A stretch of DNA of 35,981 bases from an uncultured Bacteroidota bacterium (GCA_902593165.1 CACJHI010000015.1:1-35981), one strand, 5' to 3'. Shown: positions 17,601 to 25,723, numbered from the stretch's first letter. The notes: a model not told the origin generated them from the sequence alone. Numbers and translations are program-made.

Positions 17601-18260
17601 ATTCATATGACAGATATTATATCTGGAAGAGAAGATCTCAAGGATGTCCAACTCCTTGTTGCTGTAGGTGGTTTCTCAAATTCAGATGTACTTGGTTCAG
17701 CAAAGGGATGGGCAGGATCGTTTATTCATAATCCTCAAGCAAAAAATGCAATTATAAGCTTTTTTGAAAGAGATGATACAATTTCATTAGGAGTTTGTAA
17801 TGGCTGTCAATTATTTATAGAACTTGGATTAATCAACAAAGATCATTCAGATAAACCCAAGATGAAACATAATGATTCGAATAAATTTGAATGTATATTT
17901 TCAACTGTAGATATAACTCCATCTCCTTCGATAATGTTAAATGGTCTTGAAGGATCTAGATTAGGAGTCTGGTCTGCTCATGGGGAAGGTAAATTTGATT
18001 TACCATATTCAGAAGATAGATATTCCATAGCAGCTAAATATTCATATGATTCTTATCCTGCAAATCCTAATGGATCTAAATTTAACACAGCAATGTTGGT
18101 ATCAGATGATGGAAGACATCTTGTAATGATGCCTCATATTGAAAGATCAATTCACCCTCACAATTGGGCTTTTTATCCTGAAGAAAGAAATGATAAATAT
18201 TCACCATGGATAAAAGTTTTTAATAATAGCTATGATTGGCTATTAAACAAGAATAAATAA
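14604..18260 (+). CDS. purL: Phosphoribosylformylglycinamidine synthase, full-length fused form
   Basis: This ATP-dependent enzyme converts FGAR and glutamine to FGAM, the fourth step of purine synthesis. At 1218 aa it is the large fused type (PurS-like + PurL + PurQ-like), as in E. coli, not the split three-gene type. The N-terminal FGAM-synthase domain is followed by AIRS-type ATP-binding halves (SEHCRHKIF, KAETHNFPTTVEPYNGAATGSGG, HDHGAGG) and a second AIRS repeat (GCSDTVKLFFSENAGLI). The C-terminal glutaminase has its triad at C1065 (GVCNGCQ), H1178 and E1180 (MPHIERS). No residue is missing. It may be co-transcribed with the ABC exporter upstream (37-nt gap, no exact TAnnTTTG). The 158 nt after it precede the acyl-CoA dehydrogenase gene. 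Confidence 0.97.
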   Translation: MILFFGDPKLKVFVVKVSEELSYEDIKKLSWVLESDLIELKEISEKFIGPKSSMITPWSTNAVEITRNMGIKAIDRIEVFINHKISEKFDKMINQEYQDLNQYIFDNNSVPDKINLIQNISEYNDEQGLALDDFEISYLENLSKKLGRKLSDSEVYGFSQVNSEHCRHKIFNGKFIIDGEEKDESLFDLIKLTSKKNKNFIVSAYSDNVAFINGPMITQFQPREADKSSYYIKKKIESIISLKAETHNFPTTVEPYNGAATGSGGEIRDRAAGGTGSLPLIGSAVYMTPYSRLNDKKIWEKNIKKRNWKYQTPSDILIKASNGASDFGNCFGQPLIVGSLFTFEHKEGDEIHSYDKVIMLAGGVGYGELSQSMKGKPKRGDIIALLGGDNYRIGMGGASVSSTDTGSYDNSIELNAVQRSNPEMQKRVTNTIRSLFEMDENPIVSIHDHGAGGHLNCFSELVEDTGGEIYLDSLPIGDPSLSYKELIGNESQERIGIIIREEDYEVVKNIAERERAPIYKVGKVTGDNKFKVFDRKNNIETIDLKIDSLFGDAPKKIISDTTKNTEYSEINYFAENIYDYVEGVLSLESVACKDWLTNKVDRCVTGRIAQQQTVGEIQLPLSNCGVVSLDYENYNGVATSIGHSPITGLINPSIGSINSIGESLTNIIWAPLAYGIKSISLSANWMWPCGNEGEDSRLYEAVSACSRFAIELGINIPTGKDSLSMVQKYDSMKVKSPGTVIISASGHCEDVRKIVKPVLNKNIGDIYYIDMSFDELKLGGSSFAQTQNKIGTNAPTINDSKKFKDAFDLVQDLIRANKIKSGHDISSGGMITTLLELCFSSNKIGMDIDLTEIGCSDTVKLFFSENAGLILQSDSDLKTDFSGLGVSCFKIGGINKDGLLNIKNFESNFSFNIDKYRDIWFSTSRDFDKIQTKNNKGVERFENYKEQPLNFIFPEDLNVNINSSSKKNKINAAVIREKGSNSEREMAYMMSLAGFNVKDIHMTDIISGREDLKDVQLLVAVGGFSNSDVLGSAKGWAGSFIHNPQAKNAIISFFERDDTISLGVCNGCQLFIELGLINKDHSDKPKMKHNDSNKFECIFSTVDITPSPSIMLNGLEGSRLGVWSAHGEGKFDLPYSEDRYSIAAKYSYDSYPANPNGSKFNTAMLVSDDGRHLVMMPHIERSIHPHNWAFYPEERNDKYSPWIKVFNNSYDWLLNKNK

Positions 18261-18336
18261 GTTAAATTTTAGAATACTGAAATTAGTGTAATTTTATTTT
18301 TAAGTTATTGCTTATCAGATATTTGTATAATATATT

Positions 18337-18344
18337 TAAATTTG
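18337..18344 (+). promoter_or_regulatory. TAnnTTTG -7 box of the acyl-CoA dehydrogenase gene
   Basis: TAAATTTG lies 74 nt before the ATG at 18419, predicting a leader of about 70 nt, the longest in the window. TTTG at 18322-18325 is too close to be a normal -33 element. Confidence 0.45.
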
Positions 18345-18363
18345 AGTATTGTAGAAATTTTAG

Positions 18364-18408
18364 GTAATTAAAAAGTCTAATTACTAAAAAAACGAAATTT
18401 AGTTTTTT
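18364..18408 (+). promoter_or_regulatory. Two adjacent inverted repeats in the acyl-CoA dehydrogenase leader
   Basis: GTAATTA (18364-18370) pairs with TAATTAC (18378-18384) around a 7-nt loop. AAAAAAC (18387-18393) pairs with GTTTTTT (18402-18408) around an 8-nt loop. The second arm ends 10 nt before the ATG. Both stems are AT-only or nearly so and hence weak as RNA hairpins; the first could also be a DNA operator. No known riboswitch is recognised. Confidence 0.35.
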
Positions 18409-18418
18409 AAATTAAAAT

Positions 18419-20209
18419 ATGTCAACAAAGAATTTAACTAAACTTAATGGAGGAGAATTTCTTCTTAAGGAATCTCTATCAAATGAAATTTTTACACCTG
18501 AAGATTTTTCCCAAGAGCAATTGATGATGAAGGAAACCATAATAGATTTTATGGATAGAGAGATTTGGCCTGATAAGATGAAATATGAAGAAAAAAATTA
18601 TGATTTGACTCTTCAAGCAATGAAGAAAATAGGCGAATTAGGACTGCTTGGTGTTTCCCTTGAAGAAAAATATGGTGGTATGGGTATGGACTTTACATCA
18701 ACAATGTTAGCAGTTGATTATGTATCTGGAACATCAGGTTCTGTAGCTACAGCATATGGTGCTCACACTGGTATTGCTATATTACCTATCTATTTATTTG
18801 GTAATGAAAATCAGAAGCAGAAATATTTACCTAAACTTGCTTCGGGAGAATGGTTTGGTTCATATTGTTTGACAGAACCAACTGCAGGATCTGATGCAAA
18901 CTCAGGAAAAACTAAAGCTGTATTGAGTGAAGATGGATCACATTATAAGATTTCAGGTCAAAAAATGTGGATTTCCAATGCTGGGTTTGCTGATATTTTT
19001 ATTGTATTTGCTAGAATTGAAGATGACAAAAATATTACTGCATTTATTGTTCCAAATGATCATAACAATGGAATTGAATTGGGTGAAGAAGAAAAAAAAC
19101 TTGGTATTCACTCATCATCCACTAGACAAGTCTTTTTCACAGAGACAAAAGTTCCCGTAGAAAATCTTTTAGGTGAAAGAAATGGTGGGTTTAAAATTGC
19201 AATGAATGCACTCAATGTTGGAAGGATAAAACTTGGCGCCGGTAATCTTGATGGACAAAGAAGATCAATTTCCATATCTACCGATTATGCTAACAATAGA
19301 ATCCAATTTAAACAGCCTATATCTAATTTTGGAGCAATAAAAGAGAAATTAGCTTCAATGGCAACTTCATGTTATGCTGGTGAATCTGCATGTTATAGAG
19401 CTGCAAATGATGTTCAATCTAAAATTGATGAATATCAGTCAACAGGACTTAGCAAACAAGAATCTGAATTAAAAGGAGTTGAGGAGTTTGCTATAGAATG
19501 CTCAATTTTAAAAGTTGCAATTTCAGAAGATATGCAAATATGTGCTGATGAAGGTATTCAAATCTTTGGTGGAATGGGATTTTCTGCAGAAGCACCAATA
19601 GAAAGTGCTTGGAGAGATGCTAGAATTGGTAGAATATACGAAGGAACCAATGAAATAAATAGAATGCTAATTATAGGTATGCTTTTAAAGAAGGCCATGA
19701 AGGGGAATCTCGATATTATGACTCCTTATCAAAATATTTTAAAAAATGAGCCTTTATCAATTGATGAAAAATGTGACAACTTTGAGGATGAGATTACTCT
19801 AGTTGAAAATATTAAGAGAATATTTCTTTTACTTCTCGGAAAAGCTTTTGAAAAATATGGTCCGGAGATTGATAAAAAACAACAAGTATTATTAAGTCTA
19901 TCTGATCTTGCTATTGAAGCCTATCTATCGGAATCAACTTTAAAAAGAACAATAAAAAACATTAATAGGACTTCACTGGAAGATCAACATTATCAAATAA
20001 TCATGACCAAATTATACATATATGAGGCTTGCCAAATTGTTTTGAAGAAGTCTAATGATGTTATTAATAGTATAGTTGATCTAGAAAGTCAGGATAAGAT
20101 ATATAACTCTATTACTAATAAACTTAAGTATAGGAAGAATCCGAATGTATTTGAGTTAAAAACTAAGATTGCTGATAAAATTATCTCAGAAAATAAATAC
20201 TGTTTTTAG
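18419..20209 (+). CDS. Acyl-CoA dehydrogenase family protein
   Basis: FAD-dependent enzyme that introduces the 2,3 double bond in acyl-CoA during fatty acid or branched-chain oxidation. The 596-aa protein has the N-terminal helical domain (LGLLGVSLEEKYGGMGMD), the middle beta domain with the flavin-binding YCLTEPTAGSDANSGKT and KMWISNAGFADIF, and the C-terminal helical domain with QIFGGMGFSAE and RIYEGTNEINRM. The catalytic base is probably E408 in this last motif. About 170 further residues extend the C-terminus, as in VLCAD-like bacterial enzymes, so long-chain acyl-CoA is a reasonable but unproven substrate. No other beta-oxidation gene is nearby. It is convergent with the gamma-glutamyltransferase gene, with 5 nt between stops and no terminator. 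Confidence 0.93.
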   Translation: MSTKNLTKLNGGEFLLKESLSNEIFTPEDFSQEQLMMKETIIDFMDREIWPDKMKYEEKNYDLTLQAMKKIGELGLLGVSLEEKYGGMGMDFTSTMLAVDYVSGTSGSVATAYGAHTGIAILPIYLFGNENQKQKYLPKLASGEWFGSYCLTEPTAGSDANSGKTKAVLSEDGSHYKISGQKMWISNAGFADIFIVFARIEDDKNITAFIVPNDHNNGIELGEEEKKLGIHSSSTRQVFFTETKVPVENLLGERNGGFKIAMNALNVGRIKLGAGNLDGQRRSISISTDYANNRIQFKQPISNFGAIKEKLASMATSCYAGESACYRAANDVQSKIDEYQSTGLSKQESELKGVEEFAIECSILKVAISEDMQICADEGIQIFGGMGFSAEAPIESAWRDARIGRIYEGTNEINRMLIIGMLLKKAMKGNLDIMTPYQNILKNEPLSIDEKCDNFEDEITLVENIKRIFLLLLGKAFEKYGPEIDKKQQVLLSLSDLAIEAYLSESTLKRTIKNINRTSLEDQHYQIIMTKLYIYEACQIVLKKSNDVINSIVDLESQDKIYNSITNKLKYRKNPNVFELKTKIADKIISENKYCF

Positions 20210-20214
20210 AAATT

Positions 20215-21900
20215 CTAATATCCAATTGCATTTCCATCTTTACGTGACTCTGACGCTCCATAGTAGACCTTGTTTATATAATCAATCATAATAGCTTGAT
20301 AACCTCCAAATGAACCTAGATCATATATAATTTTATGACCTTTTTTCATTAATTCACGGACTTGTTTATAATCAAACCCAGTCTCTAAAGCTAATTCACC
20401 TCCATTAATCATGTCTCCACCTGTTGGTTGTTGGTCAGATTGATGCCTTATTCTAGGAGCATCACCAGCTTCTTGTAGATTCATATCAAAATCTACAATA
20501 TTTATTACTATTTGTGCATGACCTTGAGGTTGCATAGCTCCTCCCATCAAACCAAAACTTATAAATGGATTTCCATCTTTAGTAATAAATGCAGGTATAA
20601 TTGTATGAAAAGGTCTCTTTTTAGGAGCATAAACATTGAAATGATTTTGATCAAGTGAGAAAAGCTCTCCCCTATCTTGGAGCATGAACCCAAGACCTGT
20701 GGGAACCATACCTGAGCCCATCCCTCTATAATTACTTTGAATTAAGGAGACCATATTTCCTTCACTATCAGCTGTGGTTAGATATATAGTATCTCCATTC
20801 TCAAGATTTCCAGGAAGAACCCTTTTTGATGCTTTATCAGGACTTATCTCTTTTCTTCTTATATCAGCATACTCTTTAGAGATAAGGTATTTAACTGGAA
20901 CCTTGTTAAATTCCATATCTGCATAATATTTTGCTCTATCAGCAAAGGCAATTTTTTTTGCTTCAACAAAGTGATGTATATAATCAGCAGAACCAAAACC
21001 CATAGATCTTATATCATAAGCCTCTAATATGTTTAATATTTGAAGAGCTGCAATACCTTGTCCGTTTGGAGGCAACTCCCAGATATCATATCCACGATAA
21101 TTAGTTGATACTGGATCAATCCATTCAGATTTATGATTTTTAAGATCATCGTAGGAAAGGAATCCTCCTTGATCTTGAATAAAATTTGCTATTGTATTTG
21201 CAATTTCACCTTCATAAAAACCTTTTTTTCCATTTTTTGCAATTACTCTAAGTGTATTAGCAAGGTCAGGATTTTTAAAAATTTGACCTTTTTTTGGAGT
21301 TGAATCATTTAAATAATAAGTCTCTTTAAAATTTGGATATTCTTGGAAATTATTTGAAGCCAATTTCATATAATATGAAACTAACTCAGAAACAGGAAAA
21401 CCATCCTCTGCGTATTTAATAGTTGGGCTTAAAATGTCTGTCATTGCAATTTTTCCAAATTTGTTATGGAGCTCAAACCATCCATCAACACACCCAGGGA
21501 CACTTACTGGAAGCGGACCATATGCTGGTATACTTTTAAAATTATTTTCTTTAAAATATTCAATAGTAAGATCTTCAGGCGATCTTCCACTTGCATTTAA
21601 ACCATAAAGCTTTTTCTCTTTCTCTATCCAAACGATTGCAAATAGATCACCTCCAATACCGTTTCCTGTAGGCTCCATTAGACCTAATGCAGCATTTGCT
21701 GCAATAGCAGCATCAATAGCATTTCCTCCATTTTGCAAAATATCTACTCCAATTTGACTTGCAAGAGGATGGCTTGTAGCAACCATACCATTCTGTGAAA
21801 TAACTTCTGATCTTGTCGAGAACATTTCACCTGTAATCCTATCTTGGCTATATAAATTAAATGAAGAAAATATAATTAAAGCGAAAAATAATTTTTTCAT
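20215..21900 (-). CDS. ggt: Gamma-glutamyltransferase
   Basis: Ntn-hydrolase that cleaves gamma-glutamyl bonds, typically glutathione, in the periplasm. The 561-aa precursor has a signal peptide (MKKLFFALIIFSSFNLYSQ). The alpha region includes ATSHPLASQIGVDILQNGGNAIDAA, PTGNGIGGD and SGRSPE. The self-cleavage nucleophile is probably T371 in NGDTIYLTTADSEGN; in this subfamily DTxY replaces the TTH of the E. coli enzyme. After it come SLIQSNYRGMGSGMV and FGLMGGAMQPQGHAQ. No sign of damage. It is the last gene of a likely operon after the FtsX-type permease and the CBS-like enzyme (19-nt gap). Together with the latter it suggests turnover of glutathione or other gamma-glutamyl thiols for cysteine supply, which is inference. 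Confidence 0.94.
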   Translation of the reverse strand: MKKLFFALIIFSSFNLYSQDRITGEMFSTRSEVISQNGMVATSHPLASQIGVDILQNGGNAIDAAIAANAALGLMEPTGNGIGGDLFAIVWIEKEKKLYGLNASGRSPEDLTIEYFKENNFKSIPAYGPLPVSVPGCVDGWFELHNKFGKIAMTDILSPTIKYAEDGFPVSELVSYYMKLASNNFQEYPNFKETYYLNDSTPKKGQIFKNPDLANTLRVIAKNGKKGFYEGEIANTIANFIQDQGGFLSYDDLKNHKSEWIDPVSTNYRGYDIWELPPNGQGIAALQILNILEAYDIRSMGFGSADYIHHFVEAKKIAFADRAKYYADMEFNKVPVKYLISKEYADIRRKEISPDKASKRVLPGNLENGDTIYLTTADSEGNMVSLIQSNYRGMGSGMVPTGLGFMLQDRGELFSLDQNHFNVYAPKKRPFHTIIPAFITKDGNPFISFGLMGGAMQPQGHAQIVINIVDFDMNLQEAGDAPRIRHQSDQQPTGGDMINGGELALETGFDYKQVRELMKKGHKIIYDLGSFGGYQAIMIDYINKVYYGASESRKDGNAIGY

Positions 21901-21919
21901 AATAAATCTTTAATACAAT

Positions 21920-22897
21920 TTAAATAAATCCTTTGTCTTTCATCCAATCATCATTATAGATTTTTCCTATGTATCTACTACCAGAGTCATGCAGAAGAGC
22001 AACAACAACTTCATTTTTTCTAAAATTTTCTTTTAATTGTAATAAACCAGCTATTGCAGCACCACAAGAATTGCCAGCAAAAATTCCTTCCTCTTTGGCT
22101 AATTTTCTTGTATAAATAGCTGCATCCTTATCAGTTACTTTCTCAAAATGGTCAATTACGCTAAAGTCAACATTTTCAGGAAGAATATCTTCCCCTATAC
22201 CCTCAGTTGAGTAGGGATAAATTTCGTTTTCATCAAACACTCCTGTTTCATGATATTTTTTGAAAACCGATCCATAAGTATCAATTCCCCAAATTTTTAC
22301 ACTAGATTTTTTTTCTTTTAAAAATTTTCCAACACCAGATATGGTTCCTCCAGTTCCAACACCAACAACAAAATGATCAATTCTACCATTTGTTTGCTCC
22401 CAGATCTCAGGACCAGTTGATTCATAATGTGCTATTGTATTTGAAGGATTATCATATTGATTAACGTACCATGAATTTTTGGTCTCCTTAGAAATCCTCC
22501 TAGAAACTGAGTAATATGATCTTGGATCACTAGCCTCTACATCTGTTGGACAAACTACAACTTCAGCACCCATAGCTCTAAGGACATCAAATTTTTCTTT
22601 TGATTGTTTATCATTTGAAACACATATTAATTTGTAACCTTTAACAATTGCCGCAAGGGCAAGCCCCATACCTGTATTCCCTGAAGTTCCTTCAACAATA
22701 GTACCTCCTGGTTTTAATTTTCCTTCTTTTTCAGCATCTTCGATCATTTTTATTGCCATTCTATCTTTTACTGAATTTCCAGGGTTAAAACTTTCAACTT
22801 TAACAAAAACATCTGATTTAACGGACTCAGTAATTGAGTTTAATTTAATTAGTGGAGTATTACCTATAGTCTCTAGGATATTGTTGAAATATTTCAT
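21920..22897 (-). CDS. PLP-dependent cysteine synthase / cystathionine beta-synthase-like enzyme
   Basis: A 325-aa fold-type II PLP enzyme acting on serine- or O-acetylserine-type substrates. The PLP Lys is K44 in NPGNSVKDR. The asparagine-loop is EGTSGNTG (69-76) and the phosphate-binding loop is GVGTGGTISGVGK. The EGIGEDILP motif is nearer to cystathionine beta-synthases than to CysK (QGIGAGFIP). It has no regulatory CBS-pair domain. The exact reaction (cysteine versus cystathionine formation) cannot be settled by eye. Its ATG overlaps the TGA of the upstream permease gene by four bases (ATGA, 22894-22897), which indicates translational coupling. Confidence 0.9.
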   Translation of the reverse strand: MKYFNNILETIGNTPLIKLNSITESVKSDVFVKVESFNPGNSVKDRMAIKMIEDAEKEGKLKPGGTIVEGTSGNTGMGLALAAIVKGYKLICVSNDKQSKEKFDVLRAMGAEVVVCPTDVEASDPRSYYSVSRRISKETKNSWYVNQYDNPSNTIAHYESTGPEIWEQTNGRIDHFVVGVGTGGTISGVGKFLKEKKSSVKIWGIDTYGSVFKKYHETGVFDENEIYPYSTEGIGEDILPENVDFSVIDHFEKVTDKDAAIYTRKLAKEEGIFAGNSCGAAIAGLLQLKENFRKNEVVVALLHDSGSRYIGKIYNDDWMKDKGFI

Positions 22898-24129
22898 TGA
22901 GAATTTATATTTAGTATTGGCGAAAATTTTGTAACTGAAACAAAGGTAAATGACAAAACTACTATAGTTATTAAAATAAATATAAGATTTAATGAAACTA
23001 TATATGTAGGATCGATAATAAAAGGAATTGAATCGATATAATAATCGTCAGGATTTAGCTTAATTATCGTAAGTTTATTTTGAATTATCGCTGTTATTAA
23101 GAAGGTTATATTAGCTGGTATCATTCCTTTTAAAATAATATTTACTCCTTGATAAATAAAAATTTTACTTAAAGAAGCCTCATTAGCTCCAAGTGAAGTC
23201 ATTATTCCAATCATTTTAACTCTCTCAAATATCAATGTAAAAATTGAGATAATTACACTTATAATAGCAACAATTATCATTAGAAAGGTTATTACTAAAA
23301 TATTAAAATCAAAAATTGAAATCCAACTAAATATATTCTCGTATTTAGATTCTATTGATATAACTGAGAGGTTATTTCGATCTATTATCTCTAATTCTGA
23401 GATTGAACTCTCAATCTCCGAGATTTTAGAATTATTTATAGTGGATATTTCAATTGTTGAATAATCATTGAATCCCCATTTGAAAATTCCTTGAAGAGAC
23501 TTGGCATTTCCAATAATATAGTTATTATCAAAGTCCGGAAAGTCAGTATCAAAAATATATTTTACAGAATATGATCTTATATTGGGAATTCTTTGAGAAT
23601 TGTTAATCTGAAAATAAAGAGTTAAGTCATCTCCTTCCTTGATACCAAATTTATCTGCTGTAAGTTTTGAAATCATTATTTCATTACTAGATAATTTATC
23701 TAATATCATTGAGTTATTAATAAATTTATTTAATTTTTGAAAATCGTATTCTTCACTTACACCTTTAAATATCATTGATTCAAAGGAATTATTATTTGAA
23801 ATTAATGTAGGTTTTTCAATTATGTATTCAATGCTTAAATCTGGAAAGAGTTCCCTTATTTGAAGATCAACTTTATCAAGATTATTTATTTTTTCCGATG
23901 CAACACCTCTAAGATTATTCTCATATGTAGATACAACAAGGTCAGAATTTAAACTAAACAGCTTATCTTTTATTGAAATTTGAAGACCTTTTCCAATTGA
24001 TATTGAGCATAAAGAAATAAGTACTCCAAGGAAAACAGAAATTATCGCAATTTTTATAATCCGTGATGATATATTACTTTTATCATTATTAGAGTTTAAC
24101 TTTTTATATATGAAAAAAGACAAGTTCAA
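22894..24129 (-). CDS. FtsX/LolC-E-type ABC transporter permease
   Basis: A membrane protein of about 411 aa with the MacB-PCD/FtsX layout: one N-terminal membrane segment (IIKIAIISVFLGVLISLCSI), a large periplasmic domain (to about residue 265), then three C-terminal segments including FNILVITFLMIIVAIISVIISIFTLIFER and ERVKMIGIMTSLGAN, the family hallmark. Such permeases work with a LolD-type ATPase on lipoproteins or other envelope cargo; no ATPase is in this window. No ATG exists at the N-terminus. The longest open frame begins at a TTG at 24147, but TTG at 24127-24129 gives MNLSFFIYKKL, which matches homologues better, so I use 24129. Either start overlaps the 5' end of the divergent gene at 24110. 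Confidence 0.87.
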   Translation of the reverse strand: MNLSFFIYKKLNSNNDKSNISSRIIKIAIISVFLGVLISLCSISIGKGLQISIKDKLFSLNSDLVVSTYENNLRGVASEKINNLDKVDLQIRELFPDLSIEYIIEKPTLISNNNSFESMIFKGVSEEYDFQKLNKFINNSMILDKLSSNEIMISKLTADKFGIKEGDDLTLYFQINNSQRIPNIRSYSVKYIFDTDFPDFDNNYIIGNAKSLQGIFKWGFNDYSTIEISTINNSKISEIESSISELEIIDRNNLSVISIESKYENIFSWISIFDFNILVITFLMIIVAIISVIISIFTLIFERVKMIGIMTSLGANEASLSKIFIYQGVNIILKGMIPANITFLITAIIQNKLTIIKLNPDDYYIDSIPFIIDPTYIVSLNLIFILITIVVLSFTFVSVTKFSPILNINSQ

Positions 24130-25285
24130 ACTAAATATTTTAATCAAAAATACACTTTTATTTATTCTGATTTCTCTAATTATTTCTCCATTACAGTCTC
24201 AAGAAATTATTCCTGGTTCTGAGAGACTAAATATGTATATAAACAAACTAATTAATAAAAAAGTAGCTGTAATTGCGAATAATACAAGCATAGTCGGAAG
24301 TGGAGAAATGTCAGTCCATCTAGTTGACACCCTTTTAAAAAGAAATATTAAAATAGAAAAAATATTTAGTCCAGAACATGGTTTTTTAGGAGACAAAGAT
24401 GATGGAGAAAAGATTGAGGATGGCTTATATAGATCTATTGAGGTAGTTTCTTTATATGGAAGGAAAAGAAAAATTAGTGATGATGACCTGAAAGGAATCG
24501 ATATAGTAATTTTTGATATTCAAGATGTTGGGGTAAGATTTTACACTTATCTATCAACTCTTCACTATGCAATGGAAGCTGCTTCTAGAACAAACAAAAA
24601 AATAATAATTTTAGATAGACCAAACCCAAATTCATTCTATATTGATGGCCCTGTTTTAGAAATGGAAAACTCTAGTTTTATTGGATTACATCCAGTACCT
24701 ATAGTTTACGGAATGACAATAGGTGAATATGGAAAAATGATAAATGGAGAAGGATGGTTAGGTGAAAAAATTAAAGCTGACTTAGAGGTAATTAAAATAG
24801 AAAACTATAATCACAATATGAAATATGAACCTCCTGTTAGACCCTCTCCAAACCTACCTAACCTTCAGTCAATATACCTTTATCCAAGTTTAGCTTTTCT
24901 TGAAAAGACTGAGGTAAGTGTTGGGAGAGGAACTAAAATTCAATTTCAAATTTATGGACATCCTGACTTTAAAAGTGATTTCAGCTTTACTCCTATGCCA
25001 AACTTTGGAAGTCAATATCCAAAATTAAATGGAAAATTATCTTTTGGTGAAGATCTAAGGCAATATGAAACCAATAAAATAGTTGAACTTCAATGGTTAA
25101 TTAAATCTTATGATCAGATTAGTGATAAAAATAATTTTTTTAGAAGTGATTTTAATAAATTATCCGGAACCTCTAATTTAAAAAATCAAATTATCAAAGG
25201 CCTGAGTGAATCTGAGATTAGAGAGTCTTGGAAAGATGGTCTTCAAAAGTTTAAAAAAATTAGAGAGAAATATTTATTATATTGA
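24110..25285 (+). CDS. namZ: NamZ-type exo-beta-N-acetylmuramidase (DUF1343)
   Basis: NamZ releases MurNAc from the non-reducing ends of peptidoglycan fragments, for cell-wall recycling. The 391-aa protein starts with a signal peptide (basic KKDKFKLNILIKN, core LLFILISLIIS), so it is exported. Family motifs are KVAVIANNTS, FSPEHGF (SPEHG at 87-91, E89 a likely catalytic residue), IDIVIFDIQDVGVRFYTY, ILDRPNPN and PIVYGMTIGEYGKMINGEGW. The signal peptide needs the ATG at 24110, so its 5' end overlaps the divergent permease gene by 20 nt or more. The VOC gene follows after 7 nt. The DUF1343-permease neighbourhood is common in Flavobacteriia as far as I recall. Confidence 0.9.
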   Translation: MKKDKFKLNILIKNTLLFILISLIISPLQSQEIIPGSERLNMYINKLINKKVAVIANNTSIVGSGEMSVHLVDTLLKRNIKIEKIFSPEHGFLGDKDDGEKIEDGLYRSIEVVSLYGRKRKISDDDLKGIDIVIFDIQDVGVRFYTYLSTLHYAMEAASRTNKKIIILDRPNPNSFYIDGPVLEMENSSFIGLHPVPIVYGMTIGEYGKMINGEGWLGEKIKADLEVIKIENYNHNMKYEPPVRPSPNLPNLQSIYLYPSLAFLEKTEVSVGRGTKIQFQIYGHPDFKSDFSFTPMPNFGSQYPKLNGKLSFGEDLRQYETNKIVELQWLIKSYDQISDKNNFFRSDFNKLSGTSNLKNQIIKGLSESEIRESWKDGLQKFKKIREKYLLY

Positions 25286-25292
25286 AATAATT

Positions 25293-25721
25293 ATGACAAA
25301 ATTATCCCCATTTCATCTTGCTATTCCAGTAAAAGATTTATCTGAATCCAAAGATTTTTATGAAAATGTAATAGGGTGTAAACGAGGTAGAGAATCTGAT
25401 GAGTGGGCTGATTATGATTTTTTTGGACATCAACTAGTTATTCATGTTGATCCAAATCATAAAGGAAAAGCTCATCATAATGAGGTTGATGGAAAATCTG
25501 TTCCAATTCCTCATTTTGGAGTTGTTATTCCTTGGGATGACTTTGATAAATTTGCAAATATGTTAAATTCAAATAATATCCATTTTATAATAGAACCATA
25601 TATTAGGTTTCAGGGTCTACCAGGTGAACAAAAGACAATGTTTTTTTATGATAATTCAGGAAATGCTCTTGAATTCAAATCATTTAAGGATATGGATATG
25701 TTATTCTCAACCAAAATATAA
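25293..25721 (+). CDS. VOC (glyoxalase/dioxygenase fold) family protein
   Basis: A 142-aa vicinal-oxygen-chelate protein. I place the start at 25293 (MTKLSPFHLAIPV), not at the upstream in-frame ATG at 25206, because that stretch overlaps the muramidase gene and has no domain content. Two beta-alpha-beta-beta-beta modules are visible. Likely metal ligands are H8 in FHLAIPV, a His in the LVIHVDPN strand or PHFGVVIP, and the Glu in GNALEFKSF. The substrate is unknown; the family covers glyoxalases, extradiol dioxygenases and resistance proteins. It follows the muramidase gene by 7 nt and precedes the membrane protein gene by 2 nt, so the three are probably one operon. Confidence 0.85.
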   Translation: MTKLSPFHLAIPVKDLSESKDFYENVIGCKRGRESDEWADYDFFGHQLVIHVDPNHKGKAHHNEVDGKSVPIPHFGVVIPWDDFDKFANMLNSNNIHFIIEPYIRFQGLPGEQKTMFFYDNSGNALEFKSFKDMDMLFSTKI

Positions 25722-25723
25722 GT

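Noticed and set aside
18322-18344. A complete -33/-7 promoter (TTTG plus TAAATTTG) for the acyl-CoA dehydrogenase gene
   Set aside because: The 11-nt spacing is much shorter than the roughly 17-23 nt expected, so only the -7 box is reported.
20788-20792. Loss of the catalytic TTH motif in the gamma-glutamyltransferase
   Set aside because: Aligning the downstream Gly shows that the Thr of GDTIYL (T371) takes the nucleophile place; this is a known subfamily form, not an inactive enzyme.
25206-25292. Upstream ATG giving a longer VOC protein
   Set aside because: The extra 29 residues overlap the end of the muramidase gene in another frame and carry no family sequence; MTKLSPFHLAIPV at 25293 is a typical VOC start.
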